Source: Pseudomonas sp. C1C7 (GTDB taxonomy: Bacteria; Pseudomonadota; Gammaproteobacteria; Pseudomonadales; Pseudomonadaceae). Taken from it: a stretch of 64,000 nt of DNA. The position numbers and the translations under genes are program-made. Numbering within the stretch: the first letter of the stretch is position 1; the number at the start of each line of letters is the position of its first letter. Shown here piece after piece: positions 53,796 to 62,926 of the stretch. The notes under the pieces are model-generated. The model had not been told where the DNA came from. It worked only from the letters and a program-made list of their open reading frames with translations, and did no database searches. Location of the stretch: assembly GCF_013359595.1 (NCBI RefSeq), contig NZ_JABFMP010000002.1, forward strand, positions 234,130 through 298,129. The letters are read 5' to 3'.

Positions 53796-54414
53796 TTACA
53801 TCCGCGACGGTCAGGAGATCTATCGCAACTCCTTCGCGATCATTCGCGCCGAGGCCAACCTGGCGCGAATCCCGGCCGATCTGGAAAAACTCGCGGTGCG
53901 GGTGATTCACGCCTGCGGCATGGTCGAGGCCATCGACGGTTTGCAGTTTTCCGAAGGCGCGGGCAAGGCCGGGCGCGATGCGCTGGCCGCCGGTGCGCCG
54001 ATTCTGTGCGATGCGCGGATGGTCTCCGAAGGCGTGACCCGCGCGCGCTTGCCGGCCAACAACCCGGTCATCTGCACCCTGCGTGATGACAGCGTGCCCG
54101 AGCTTGCCCGCGAACTGGGCAACACCCGTTCCGCCGCCGCGCTGGAACTGTGGCGCCCGCATCTGGAAGGCAGCGTGGTGGTGATCGGCAATGCGCCGAC
54201 CGCGCTGTTCTACCTGCTGGAAATGCTCGACGCCGGCGCGCCGAAACCGGCGCTGATCCTCGGCTTCCCGGTAGGCTTCGTCGGCGCCGCCGAATCCAAG
54301 GCCATGCTCGCGGCGGACAGCCGTGGCGTACCTTTCGTCATCATGCAGGGTCGCCTGGGCGGTAGCGCCATGGCCGCCGCTGCCGTCAATGCCCTCGCCA
54401 CGGAGATCGAATGA
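53788..54414 (+). CDS. cobH: Precorrin-8X methylmutase CobH
   Basis: This 208-residue enzyme shifts the C11 methyl to C12 to form hydrogenobyrinate. The start is the ATG giving '[20 protein letters not shown]'; a longer frame runs inside cobG. The catalytic His is in '[16 protein letters not shown]' (His41). '[20 protein letters not shown]' and '[20 protein letters not shown]' (near 155-174) are conserved. It overlaps cobG upstream and cobI downstream (ATGATG junction), so translation is coupled. Confidence 0.96.
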   Translation: MLDYIRDGQEIYRNSFAIIRAEANLARIPADLEKLAVRVIHACGMVEAIDGLQFSEGAGKAGRDALAAGAPILCDARMVSEGVTRARLPANNPVICTLRDDSVPELARELGNTRSAAALELWRPHLEGSVVVIGNAPTALFYLLEMLDAGAPKPALILGFPVGFVGAAESKAMLAADSRGVPFVIMQGRLGGSAMAAAAVNALATEIE

Positions 54415-55145
54415 TGCAGCAACCTGGACGTTTGATCGGCCTCGGCGTGGGCCCTGGTGATCCGGAACTGATTACCGTCAAGGCCCTGCGCCTGCTGCGC
54501 GAATCGCCGGTGGTGGCGTACTTCGTCGCCAAGGGCAAGAAGGGCAATGCGTTCGGCATCATCGAGGCGCACCTGCAGGATGCGCAGACCCTGCTGCCGC
54601 TGGTTTACCCGGTGACCACCGAAGTGCTGCCGGCGCCGCTGTCCTACGAGCAGGTGATCAGCGATTTCTACGACACCGCCAGCGAGCAACTGGCCGAACA
54701 TCTGAACGCGGGCCGCGACGTGGCGGTGATCTGCGAGGGCGATCCGTTCTTCTACGGTTCCTACATGTACCTGCACGACCGGCTCGCCGAGCGCTATCAG
54801 GCCGAAGTGGTGCCGGGCGTGTGCTCGATGCTCGGCGGCGCTTCGGTGCTCGGCGCGCCGCTGGTGTATCGCAACCAGAGCCTGTCGGTGTTGTCCGGCG
54901 TACTGCCCCACGACGAACTCAAGCGTCGCCTGGCCGATGCCGATGCCGCGGTGATCATGAAACTGGGCCGCAACTTTCCCAAGGTGCGTCAGGTACTGGA
55001 GGAACTGGGTCTGGCCGAGCGGGCGCTGTACGTCGAGCGCGCGACCATGGCCAACCAGAAAATCGTCCCGCTGGATGAGGTCGAGCCGATGTCGTCGCCG
55101 TACTTCTCGTTGATCATCGTTCCCGGCGAAAGGTGGCAAGGCTGA
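54411..55145 (+). CDS. cobI: Precorrin-2 C20-methyltransferase CobI
   Basis: This 244-residue SAM-dependent tetrapyrrole methylase adds the C20 methyl of precorrin-3A. Family motifs are '[20 protein letters not shown]' (about residues 8-27), '[20 protein letters not shown]' (about 104-123) and '[20 protein letters not shown]'. It overlaps the downstream cbiG/cobJ gene at TGATG. Confidence 0.95.
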   Translation: MMQQPGRLIGLGVGPGDPELITVKALRLLRESPVVAYFVAKGKKGNAFGIIEAHLQDAQTLLPLVYPVTTEVLPAPLSYEQVISDFYDTASEQLAEHLNAGRDVAVICEGDPFFYGSYMYLHDRLAERYQAEVVPGVCSMLGGASVLGAPLVYRNQSLSVLSGVLPHDELKRRLADADAAVIMKLGRNFPKVRQVLEELGLAERALYVERATMANQKIVPLDEVEPMSSPYFSLIIVPGERWQG

Positions 55146-56836
55146 TGACCCGTCCAGTCCCGGCGATTGTCATTCTCGGCAATGGCAGCCTCGCCACCGC
55201 ACGCAAGATCGCGCAGATTTACCCCGGTGCCCTGATCCACGGGCTGGCGGGGCGGGTCGATGGCGCGGACCGTGTTTATCACGAGTTCGGCGCGACTCTG
55301 CGTGAGCTTTATCAGCAGGACACGCCCATCATCGCCCTGTGCGCGGCGGGCATCGTGATTCGCACCCTCGCGCCCTTGCTGCTGGAAAAAGGCGCCGAGC
55401 CGCCGGTACTGGCTGTGGCGGAAGATGGCAGTGCAGTGGTTCCGCTGCTCGGTGGCCTGGGCGGCGTGAACGTCATGGCGCGGGAGATCGGTGCCGGGTT
55501 GAACGTGGCGGCTGCGATTACCACCAGCGGCGAGCTGCGTTTCGGTACGTGCCTGCTCAACCCGCCGAGCGGCTACGCGTTGGCGGACCTCGAACTGGGC
55601 AAGCGTTTTGTCTCCGATTTGCTGGCTGGCGAAACGGTGCGCATCGAAGGCTCGGCGCCCTGGTTGGCTCAGGCGCAGTTGCCTGAGGATGCCGAGGCGC
55701 GGCTGGCGGTGCATGTCGGTCCTGGCGAGCGCCTGCCGTCGGCCAATGAATTGCTGATCTATCCACGAAGCGTGGTGGTTGCAGTCAGCACTGGGACCGA
55801 GGGCCTGGCGAAGGCGATTCGCGAAGCGCTGCATCAGGCGCAGATCGCCGTGCAATCGGTGGCGTGTCTGCTGGCGGCGGATACGGAAATGGCCAGCGTG
55901 CAGCTGCATGAAGCTGCGCTCGAGCTGGGGGTGCCGCTACGCTTTGGCAGCGATGATCTGGCTAAGGCGATCCCGCAGCCGGTTTCCATGCTGGGTGATG
56001 AGCGAATTGCGATCGCGGTCGCCGAACAACCCTTGGACCTGGCGAAGATCGGTCGCCCCCGCGGACGTCTGGCCGTGGTCGGTCTTGGCCCGGGTGCCGC
56101 CGAGTTGATGGTGCCGGCGGTGAAGGCAGAGCTGGCGCGGGCCAATGATGTGCTGGGTTATGAAACCTACGTGCGCATGGCCGGCCCCTTCCGCGACGAT
56201 CAGGTACTGCACTGCACCGATAACCGCGAAGAAATGCAGCGGGCGCGCCATGCCTTTGAGCTGGCAGCCCAAGGGCGATCGGTAGTGGTGGTGTCGTCGG
56301 GCGATCCGGGTGTCTTCGCCATGGCAGCCGCCGTGCTTGAGGCGCTTCATGAGTCTTCTGACCCGGCGTGGCACAGCGTTGATCTGGAAATGCTGCCGGG
56401 CGTCTCCGCTTCACTGGCAACCGCGGCCCAGGCCGGCGCGCCGCTGGGGCACGACTTCTGTGTGCTGTCGCTGTCGGACAACCTCAAGCCCTGGTCGATC
56501 ATCGAGAAGCGCCTGGATCTGGCGGCCCAGGCCGATCTGGCCCTGGCGTTCTACAACCCGATCTCCCGTTCGCGCCCATGGCAACTGGGGCAGGCGCTGG
56601 AGATCGTCGTCCGTCATCGTGAGCCGCAAACGCCGGTGGTGCTGGGGCGGGACATTGGCCGTCCGGGACAGACGTTGCGTGTCACCACCCTGGGTGAGCT
56701 GACGGTCGATCAGGTGGACATGCGGACCATGGTGATCATCGGGTCTTCGACGACGCGGGTAATTCCTCGTGCCGACGGTCGTCCTTGGGTTTATACGCCG
56801 CGCAGTTACGGCGACAAACTTACGCCTATCCAATAA
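55145..56836 (+). CDS. cobJ: CbiG-CobJ fusion: cobalamin hydrolase-like plus precorrin-3B C17-methyltransferase
   Basis: This 563-residue fusion starts at the ATG giving '[20 protein letters not shown]', overlapping the cobI stop. Residues about 1-300 form a CbiG/CobE-like part ('IIALCAAGIVIRTLAPLLLE', 'EDGSAVVPLLGGLGGVNVMA', and a CobE-like 'IYPRSVVVAVSTGTEGLAKA'). Residues about 312-563 are the CobJ methylase ('GRLAVVGLGPGAAELMVPAV', 'SVVVVSSGDPGVFAMAAAVL', 'EMLPGVSASLATAAQAGAPL'), which methylates C17 with ring contraction. Such fusions are known in pseudomonads. It ends with a clear terminator. Confidence 0.93.
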   Translation: MTRPVPAIVILGNGSLATARKIAQIYPGALIHGLAGRVDGADRVYHEFGATLRELYQQDTPIIALCAAGIVIRTLAPLLLEKGAEPPVLAVAEDGSAVVPLLGGLGGVNVMAREIGAGLNVAAAITTSGELRFGTCLLNPPSGYALADLELGKRFVSDLLAGETVRIEGSAPWLAQAQLPEDAEARLAVHVGPGERLPSANELLIYPRSVVVAVSTGTEGLAKAIREALHQAQIAVQSVACLLAADTEMASVQLHEAALELGVPLRFGSDDLAKAIPQPVSMLGDERIAIAVAEQPLDLAKIGRPRGRLAVVGLGPGAAELMVPAVKAELARANDVLGYETYVRMAGPFRDDQVLHCTDNREEMQRARHAFELAAQGRSVVVVSSGDPGVFAMAAAVLEALHESSDPAWHSVDLEMLPGVSASLATAAQAGAPLGHDFCVLSLSDNLKPWSIIEKRLDLAAQADLALAFYNPISRSRPWQLGQALEIVVRHREPQTPVVLGRDIGRPGQTLRVTTLGELTVDQVDMRTMVIIGSSTTRVIPRADGRPWVYTPRSYGDKLTPIQ

Positions 56837-56849
56837 TCATCTTTAGAAC

Positions 56850-56886
56850 AAACCGGATTGCTCAAGTTGTTGGGCAATCCGGTTTA
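56850..56886 (+). terminator. Terminator of the cobGHIJ operon
   Basis: The 12-base arms AAACCGGATTGC and GCAATCCGGTTT are separated by 12 bases and followed by ATGTTTG. They lie 13 bases after the cobJ stop. The stem is strong and the T-tract short. Confidence 0.75.
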
Positions 56887-57001
56887 TGTTTGCGCGCGTA
56901 CATATGCTGTATTTGGTTGAAGTTGCTGCTCTGGATAAGTTGGAGTAGGTTTTTGCCGTTCCTGGATGGAACGCCAATTATTCAATAAAGGGAATTTATA
57001 C

Positions 57002-57817
57002 ATGGACGTTTTTGAAAGCTCGGTCAGTGTTTCGCACAGTGTTGATTTCATCAGGGAGTGCGTTGCAAAACGCAAGGCGGCGTTACCTGCCGGCAACCGC
57101 GCCCGGTCCCTGGTTTCCGCGGTAGCGACCAGCCCGACCAGGGAACTGGATGCACTGGTTCTGGGTAATAGCCTGGTGGGTTACGGCGACAAGATCAGTG
57201 TCGGGAACATGGCGATCATTGAAAACCTGATCACCATGTCGAAGATGGAAGCCCACTACGAAGTACCCGGTAACTCCGACCCTAAGGCCTGGTATCACGC
57301 CTTCGCCAAGTGCATGGAAGATCTTGGCTGTTTTGTGGCGGACAAGGGCTATTCCAAGTACAGCGCCAGTGCTCTCAAGGTGACAATGGATAATGTCATG
57401 GTCGATATTATTCAGGCTGCCGTCGAAGCCGCAAAAGCGGCCGTTCCGGGTGCTGCTGTACTCAGTGCGGTCACCAGCTCCACTCTGGACGCACTGAAAA
57501 AAGAGCCTGATGCGATCAACCTGTTGAACGTCGAATCGAACAAGGCGGAAGGCGTTCGGATGTCAACGATACCCGTCGAGCAGATGAGCAATGGAATTAT
57601 TCTGATCGCGATTGCGGCCATTGATCATCAGGGGGGGAGCAATGATGGAGGCGTGTTGTTCGTTGACTGGAAGACGTCTTCCCTGGATATTTTCCAAGGC
57701 TCGTCGTTCATCACCTTCAATCCCGCCCGGTATGCGGAAATAAAGACCGAAATCGAAGAGTACCTTGGCGTGCATCGCAAGGAAGTCCTGGTCAAGCGTT
57801 TCGCCCGCCGTAAATAA
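57002..57817 (+). CDS. Uncharacterised protein, family member D
   Basis: This 271-residue protein is counted from the ATG at 57002, which has AAAGGGAA about ten bases upstream; an earlier in-frame ATG at 56966 has no ribosome site. There is no signal peptide. A helical N-terminus is followed by 'WYHAFAKCMEDLGCFVADKG' (near residues 88-107), an Ala-rich helix ('IIQAAVEAAKAAVPGAAVLS'), 'TLDALKKEPDAINLLNVES', beta strands, 'GGVLFVDWKTSSLDIFQGSS' and a basic C-terminus 'VLVKRFARRK'. It matches the 8092-8859 protein best in the 'A(L/V)K-x2-P-x-AI-x3-N' and '(R/G)GVLF' segments. It has its own leader after the cob terminator. Function is unknown. Confidence 0.77.
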   Translation: MDVFESSVSVSHSVDFIRECVAKRKAALPAGNRARSLVSAVATSPTRELDALVLGNSLVGYGDKISVGNMAIIENLITMSKMEAHYEVPGNSDPKAWYHAFAKCMEDLGCFVADKGYSKYSASALKVTMDNVMVDIIQAAVEAAKAAVPGAAVLSAVTSSTLDALKKEPDAINLLNVESNKAEGVRMSTIPVEQMSNGIILIAIAAIDHQGGSNDGGVLFVDWKTSSLDIFQGSSFITFNPARYAEIKTEIEEYLGVHRKEVLVKRFARRK

Positions 57818-57839
57818 CCCCATCCCCCTAATCCTAATG

Positions 57840-57908
57840 TAGGAGCGAGGCTTGCCCGCGAAGCTTTTGGCGCCTTCAAGGACGCCTTCGCGGGCAAGCC
57901 TCGCTCCT
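57840..57908. repeat. REP-type inverted repeat between convergent genes
   Basis: Arms near 57840-57862 and 57887-57908 (core TAGGAGCGAGGCTTGCCCGC) surround GGCGCCTTCAAGGACGCC, which itself can pair. It is a likely two-way terminator for the family-D gene and marC. Confidence 0.87.
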
Positions 57909-57923
57909 GCAGGATCATCTCGT

Positions 57924-58520
57924 TCAGGGAACGAGGTAGCCTTTGACCCCGGTGAAAATAATCTGCGCCGCCAGCGCACACACGAACAACCCCATCAACC
58001 GGCTGACAATCTGCAACCCCTGATCGCCCAGAATGCGTTCGATCCGGTTGGACAGATACAGCACCACGCCGACCGTGAAACTGGCCAGTGCAATACTCAC
58101 AATCGCGATGAGCTTGTCGTCCCAATGCGGCTGGCTCACGCCCATCACCAGCAAGGCACCGATGGTGCCGGGGCCGACCGTCAGGGGGATGGTCAGCGGG
58201 ACAATGGTCACGTCCTGCTGCACGTTGTCGGCCTGCACCGCCGACTTGCCCTGGGCCATGCCCAGCGCCGAGATGAACAGCACGCTGCCGGCGCCGATGC
58301 GGAAGGCATCCACCGTGATGCCGAAGACGCTGAAAATCATCCGCCCGAACAAATACAGCAGGACACTGGAGACCAGCGTCGCGATGGCCACTTTCCAGGC
58401 CAGGCGATGTTGTTCCTTGCGTGAGTAACCACGGGTCAGGGTGATGAAACAGGACAGCACGAAGAACGGGCTATAGAGCACCAGCATCTTCAGGTAAACA
58501 CTGAACAACTCGTGAAGCAT
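57924..58520 (-). CDS. MarC-family integral membrane protein
   Basis: This 198-residue protein has six hydrophobic helices with the MarC/YchE pattern: 'SPFFVLSCFITLTRGYSRKE' (about residues 17-36), the central 'FRIGAGSVLFISALGMAQGK' and 'TIVPLTIPLTVGPGTIGALL' (the conserved PLxxPLxxGPGTI, about 105-124). Once thought to be a multidrug protein, its function is not established; some homologues are called amino-acid (NAAT) transporters. It appears to be a single gene, 64 bp downstream of retS. Confidence 0.9.
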   Translation of the reverse strand: MLHELFSVYLKMLVLYSPFFVLSCFITLTRGYSRKEQHRLAWKVAIATLVSSVLLYLFGRMIFSVFGITVDAFRIGAGSVLFISALGMAQGKSAVQADNVQQDVTIVPLTIPLTVGPGTIGALLVMGVSQPHWDDKLIAIVSIALASFTVGVVLYLSNRIERILGDQGLQIVSRLMGLFVCALAAQIIFTGVKGYLVP

Positions 58521-58584
58521 GGTGCAGGCTCACTGGCGAGGGACGTCGAGACGGAGTCTATCAGGCGTTTCGAGGTCTGTCGGC

Positions 58585-61362
58585 TCAGGACGTTGGCGTC
58601 GCGGTGCGGCTCTGCAGATCTCGCTGGGCAACCCAGTGTTCGATCAATTCGCGCAGTTGCGAGAGCTCCACCGGCTTGGCCATGTGCCCGTCCATGCCGG
58701 CCTGGCGCGCGCGCTCCTTATGCTCGGCCAGGATATGTGCCGTCAGTGCGACCACCGGGGTGCGAGTCCGCTGGTTACCCACTTCCCAGGCGCGCAGTTG
58801 CTGGGTCGCCGAGAAACCGTCGAGGATCGGCATTTCGCAGTCCATCAGCACCAGGTCATAACGCTGGGCCTTCATGGCCTGCAGCGCTTCCTCACCATTG
58901 CTGGCTGTGTCCGGTTGCAGATTGAGCTTGCCCAGCATGCCGCGAATCACCTTGGTCGAGATACTGTTGTCTTCGGCCACCAGAATACGGAAATCACTCG
59001 GCACCTTGATCGGCATCACCTGCCCGGACGGCGCCTGGGCGATGGTCACGTGGCCTTTGTTGCGCTGGTTCAGTTCGTCGGCCAGGGTGGTCTTGAGGGT
59101 GTAGCCGGCCACCGGTTTGGCCAGGATGCGTTTGATCCCCGAGTTGCGCGCGATGATCTTGCTCGGCGCGTTGCTGATGCCGGTGAGCATGATCAACAGG
59201 ATGTCGTGGTTCAGGCTCGGGTCTTCCTTGATCTTGGCGGCCAGTTGCATGCCGGTCATGCCGGGCATGTTCTGGTCAAGCAGGACCACGTCGAAGTAAT
59301 CGCGCAAATGCGCCTTGGTGCGCAGCAGGGCCAGTGCTTCCTTGCCGGACGGCACGGCGCTGACGTTCAGCCCCCAGGCGCTGCATTGCTGGACCAGCAC
59401 CTTGCGGCAGGTGTCGTTGTCGTCCACCACCAATACCCGTGCGCCTTGCAGCGGGCCATCGAGGTCGGAGGTCGGGTGTTCGAGGCGATCGGGATCCAGG
59501 GGCAGGGTCAGCCACAGGGTGCTGCCCTGGTTGGTGCCGCTCTTGATGCCGAACTCGCCGTGCATCAGGCGAATCAGTTGGCGGGCGATGACCAGTCCCA
59601 GGTTGCCGCTCAGGCGATTGGCCGAAAGGAAGTTCTTGCTGTGCAGTTCCGCATGCATCAACGCCTCGCGCTCATCGGCTTCCATCGGTTCCCCGCTGTC
59701 CTGCACGGCGATGCGCAGGCGAGGTTTGGCGCCCAGCTCGTCCAGCGCCACGACGATCAGCACTTCGCCTTCATCGGTTTTCTTCAGGGCGTTTTCAAGC
59801 AGGCTCAACAGGGTCTGGCGCAGGCGTGTCGGGTCACCGCTGATGACCCGTGGCACCTGGGGCTGGATGAAGCTGATCAGTTCGACGTTCTGCTGTTCGG
59901 CCTTGGCGCGGAAGATGCTCAGGCAGTCTTCGATCAGCGCGTTGAGATCGAACTGCACATCGTCGAGTTCGATCTGCCCGGATTCGAGCTTGGAGATGTC
60001 GAGGATTTCGTTGATCAGCGTGAGCAGCTCGTTGCCGGCGCTGTGGATGGTCTGGACATAGTCGCGCTGCTTGACCGACAGCGGAGTGCCCAGCAACAGC
60101 TCGGTCATGCCCAGCACGCCATTCATCGGGGTGCGGATTTCGTGGCTGATCTTGGCCAGGAATTCGGCCTTGGCGTTCATTTCGGCGTTGCTGGCCGCCA
60201 GATCGCGGCTGACGCTGAAACGGTCTTCGACGATGCGGCGCTGACGTTCGCTCAAGGCAATGCTCATCAGCAACCCGCTGATGCAGATGAACCCCAGCAG
60301 CGTACTGATCAGGCCATGGGGTTCGGTCAGGGTCAGCCCGAGCAGGGCGGGCAGAATGATCAGCGTGCCGAGGTTGAAGACCACCATGGCCGCCACGAAC
60401 AGTCGGGCCGGGCGGTAGCCTTTCTGCCAGTGATGGGCGCTGACGAAGAGCATCGTCAGGCCGGCGAGGGCGACCAGGCCGTAGGTGATGAGGTTCAGCG
60501 GCAGCGTGTTGACGAACAGCAGCAACAGACCACAGACCGTGATCAGCAGAATTTCACCCAGCAGCAGTTTGTTCAGCGGATGCGGGCCGAGCGGGGAATA
60601 GAAGCAATAGGCAAACATCAGGCCGCAGGGCGCGGTCAGCAGCAAGGCCAGATAAGCGCCGGGGGTTTGCAGGGCCTGCCAGTCGGGCAGCACGCCGCCC
60701 GCCAGGTTCAGCAGCAGGACCGTGCTGAGCATCAGCAACGCTTCACACGCCGCCAGCCACGCACTGCTGCGCGAGCGGGTGTAGGCGTAGCGGATGAGGT
60801 TGTACAGCATCAGCATGCCGATGCAGCCCAGCAACAGGCCATAGATCAGAGACTGGCCCTGACTGGCAGCGGCCAGGACCGCCGGTTCCAGGGACACATA
60901 AGGGCGCAGCTGGTGTTCGGAGACCAGGCGCAGATACACGTCGAGAGGTTTGTTGACTTGCGGCAACGGCAGCATGAAATCGCTGCTGGGCAGTGGCCGG
61001 TCGGCCCGGGGTTGTTTGTTGCCGGTGTTGGACTGCTCGATCAGCTTGTCGCCGTCCAGCACGTACAAATTGAGTTGCAGCAGGTCGGGTGCGAAGACTT
61101 TCAGCACCTGCTCATGAGGACCCGGTGCAAGACGAAAGCGCAGCCAGAGCGCACCACCGGGCTCGGCCGCGGTGACGCGTTCGAGGTCGATGGGACTGAA
61201 TTGATTGGTGTAGCGGGCGGAGCGCACATCGCTCAACTGCAGGTCGCCCTGTTCGTCGAACAATATCGCCAGCGCACTGCCTTGACCGGCCTGGGCCGGG
61301 AACATGCAGAGCAGGGTCAGCAGAGTGACGGTTAAACCTATGGCAATCCTGAGCCAGCGCAC
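58585..61362 (-). CDS. retS: Hybrid sensor kinase RetS
   Basis: This 925-residue hybrid sensor has: signal peptide; periplasmic 7TMR-DISM extracellular domain (about residues 30-170); seven-helix 7TMR-DISM membrane domain (about 185-385); histidine kinase with His407 in 'KISHEIRTPMNGVLG'; receiver 1 with Asp696 in 'VVLLDQNMPGMTG'; receiver 2 with Asp841 in 'LVLMDCEMPILDG'. Each is exactly 17 less than P. aeruginosa RetS His424, Asp713 and Asp858, and retS also precedes purD-purH there. RetS binds GacS and blocks GacA signalling, shifting cells from biofilm and secondary metabolism to acute behaviour. The ATP-binding region looks degenerate ('VQDSGEPMEADE' instead of a DxGxGI box), as known for this kinase. 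Confidence 0.95.
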   Translation of the reverse strand: MRWLRIAIGLTVTLLTLLCMFPAQAGQGSALAILFDEQGDLQLSDVRSARYTNQFSPIDLERVTAAEPGGALWLRFRLAPGPHEQVLKVFAPDLLQLNLYVLDGDKLIEQSNTGNKQPRADRPLPSSDFMLPLPQVNKPLDVYLRLVSEHQLRPYVSLEPAVLAAASQGQSLIYGLLLGCIGMLMLYNLIRYAYTRSRSSAWLAACEALLMLSTVLLLNLAGGVLPDWQALQTPGAYLALLLTAPCGLMFAYCFYSPLGPHPLNKLLLGEILLITVCGLLLLFVNTLPLNLITYGLVALAGLTMLFVSAHHWQKGYRPARLFVAAMVVFNLGTLIILPALLGLTLTEPHGLISTLLGFICISGLLMSIALSERQRRIVEDRFSVSRDLAASNAEMNAKAEFLAKISHEIRTPMNGVLGMTELLLGTPLSVKQRDYVQTIHSAGNELLTLINEILDISKLESGQIELDDVQFDLNALIEDCLSIFRAKAEQQNVELISFIQPQVPRVISGDPTRLRQTLLSLLENALKKTDEGEVLIVVALDELGAKPRLRIAVQDSGEPMEADEREALMHAELHSKNFLSANRLSGNLGLVIARQLIRLMHGEFGIKSGTNQGSTLWLTLPLDPDRLEHPTSDLDGPLQGARVLVVDDNDTCRKVLVQQCSAWGLNVSAVPSGKEALALLRTKAHLRDYFDVVLLDQNMPGMTGMQLAAKIKEDPSLNHDILLIMLTGISNAPSKIIARNSGIKRILAKPVAGYTLKTTLADELNQRNKGHVTIAQAPSGQVMPIKVPSDFRILVAEDNSISTKVIRGMLGKLNLQPDTASNGEEALQAMKAQRYDLVLMDCEMPILDGFSATQQLRAWEVGNQRTRTPVVALTAHILAEHKERARQAGMDGHMAKPVELSQLRELIEHWVAQRDLQSRTATPTS

Positions 61363-61422
61363 GGCGAAATCCCTTCGTAGGTTGATGCCAGAATATAACT
61401 ATGCGCGGCGCCGGAATAGTCA

Positions 61423-61445
61423 GGCAAGGGCGCGATGCCCTTGCC
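61423..61445. terminator. Hairpin between purD and retS
   Basis: Perfect 8-base arms GGCAAGGG and CCCTTGCC with a 7-base loop lie in the 99-bp gap. It is placed to end the purD transcript but has no T-run on the minus strand, so it may only attenuate. Confidence 0.4.
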
Positions 61446-61461
61446 CGACCGAATGAACAGC

Positions 61462-62757
61462 TTATTCCTGATTTTCGCCACGCTCTCGGGCAATGGCACG
61501 GTAGCCAATGTCCTTGCGATAGAAACAGCCTTCCCAATCAATGCTGGCCGCCAGCTTGTATGCCTGCTGTTGAGCGGCATCGACGCTGGCACCCATGGCG
61601 GTGGCGCACAGCACCCGGCCGCCGGCCGTTACTACCTGACCATCCTTGAGCGCGGTGCCGGCGTGGAAGACTTTGCCTTCCAGTGCGGCCGCCGCGTCCA
61701 GGCCCTTGATGGCCGCGCCCTTGGCGTAGTCACCAGGATAGCCGCCGGCCGCCAGGACGATACCGACGCTCGGACGTGGATCCCATTGTGCCTCGACCTT
61801 GTCCAGTGCCTGTGCCAGCGCCGCCTCGACCAGCAATACCAGGCTCGACTGCAGACGCAGCATGACCGGCTGGGTCTCAGGGTCGCCGAAACGGCAGTTG
61901 AACTCGATGACTTTCGGATTGCCAGCCTTGTCGATCATCAGGCCGGCGTACAGGAAGCCAGTGTAGACGTTCCCTTCCTCGGCCATGCCGCGAACGGTCG
62001 GCCAGATCACCTGATCCATGACACGCTGGTGCACTTCGCTGGTCACGACCGGGGCGGGGGAGTAGGCACCCATGCCGCCGGTGTTCGGGCCGGTGTCGCC
62101 GTCGCCGACGCGCTTGTGGTCCTGGCTGGTGGCCATCGGCAGGACATTCTTGCCGTCGACCATGACGATGAAGCTGGCTTCTTCGCCGTCCAGGAACTCT
62201 TCGATCACTACGCGCGAACCGGCGTCGCCGAAGGCATTGCCGGCGAGCATGTCGCGCACGGCGTCTTCGGCTTCGGCCAGGGTCATGGCGACGATCACGC
62301 CTTTACCGGCGGCCAGGCCATCGGCCTTGATCACGATCGGGGCGCCTTTTTCACGCAGGTAAGCCAGGGCCGGCTCGATCTCGGTGAAGTTCTGGTAGTC
62401 GGCGGTCGGAATCTTGTGACGGGCGAGGAAATCCTTGGTGAAGGCTTTCGAACCTTCCAGCTGGGCAGCGCCGGCGGTTGGACCGAAGCAGTCCAGACCG
62501 CGGGAGCGGAACAGGTCGACGACGCCGGCGACCAGTGGCACTTCAGGGCCGACGATGGTCAGGGAAACGTTCTTCTCGGCGAAATCGGCCAGTTGCTCCA
62601 GGGCCAGCACGTCGATCGCGACGTTTTCGCACTTGGCTTCAATGGCGGTGCCGGCGTTGCCCGGCGCCACGAACACCTTCTGCACGCGGGGATCCTGAGC
62701 CACTTTCCAGGCCAGGGCGTGTTCACGGCCACCGCTGCCAATGATCAAAATATTCAA
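61462..62757 (-). CDS. purD: Phosphoribosylamine-glycine ligase PurD
   Basis: This 431-residue ATP-grasp ligase joins phosphoribosylamine and glycine in purine synthesis. The N-terminal segment 'MNILIIGSGGREHALAWKVA' and 'VFVAPGNAGTA' are canonical. The ATP-grasp part has 'GAPIVIKADGLAAGKGVIVA' (about residues 135-154), 'GSRVVIEEFLDGEEASFIVM' and 'VIEFNCRFGDPETQPVMLRL' (about 282-301, the PurD signature). It lies 169 bp after purH, in the conserved order purH-purD-retS. Confidence 0.97.
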   Translation of the reverse strand: MNILIIGSGGREHALAWKVAQDPRVQKVFVAPGNAGTAIEAKCENVAIDVLALEQLADFAEKNVSLTIVGPEVPLVAGVVDLFRSRGLDCFGPTAGAAQLEGSKAFTKDFLARHKIPTADYQNFTEIEPALAYLREKGAPIVIKADGLAAGKGVIVAMTLAEAEDAVRDMLAGNAFGDAGSRVVIEEFLDGEEASFIVMVDGKNVLPMATSQDHKRVGDGDTGPNTGGMGAYSPAPVVTSEVHQRVMDQVIWPTVRGMAEEGNVYTGFLYAGLMIDKAGNPKVIEFNCRFGDPETQPVMLRLQSSLVLLVEAALAQALDKVEAQWDPRPSVGIVLAAGGYPGDYAKGAAIKGLDAAAALEGKVFHAGTALKDGQVVTAGGRVLCATAMGASVDAAQQQAYKLAASIDWEGCFYRKDIGYRAIARERGENQE

Positions 62758-62769
62758 AAGAGACTCCTT

Positions 62770-62925
62770 CGGAGAAGCTGCAAGCTACAAGCTGCAAGTC
62801 AGAGCGGGTACGCACGGAACTTGATTGCAGCTTATGGCTTTAAATTAATTAGGCTGCACCCGCAAGAAACAGCAGCACCTGTCTGCTCTTTCTTGCAGCT
62901 TGCAGCTTGAAGCTTACGGCTGCTT
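62770..62925. repeat. GCTGCAAG-type inverted repeat between purH and purD
   Basis: GAAGCTGCAAGCTACAAGCT near 62775 is loosely complementary to CTTGCAGCTTGCAGCTTGAA near 62893-62912. It resembles the element at 15405-15515 and sits within what is normally one transcription unit, so it may tune purD expression. Confidence 0.78.
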
Positions 62926-62926
62926 C

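Noticed and set aside
56966..57001. Earlier ATG for the family-D gene
   Set aside because: No ribosome-binding site precedes it, whereas the ATG at 57002 has AAAGGGAA at a suitable distance.
58519..61335. Very long plus-strand frame (938 codons) opposite retS
   Set aside because: It is the antisense shadow of retS; the translation is rich in Gln/His/Arg with no domain, while the minus strand gives a complete hybrid kinase.
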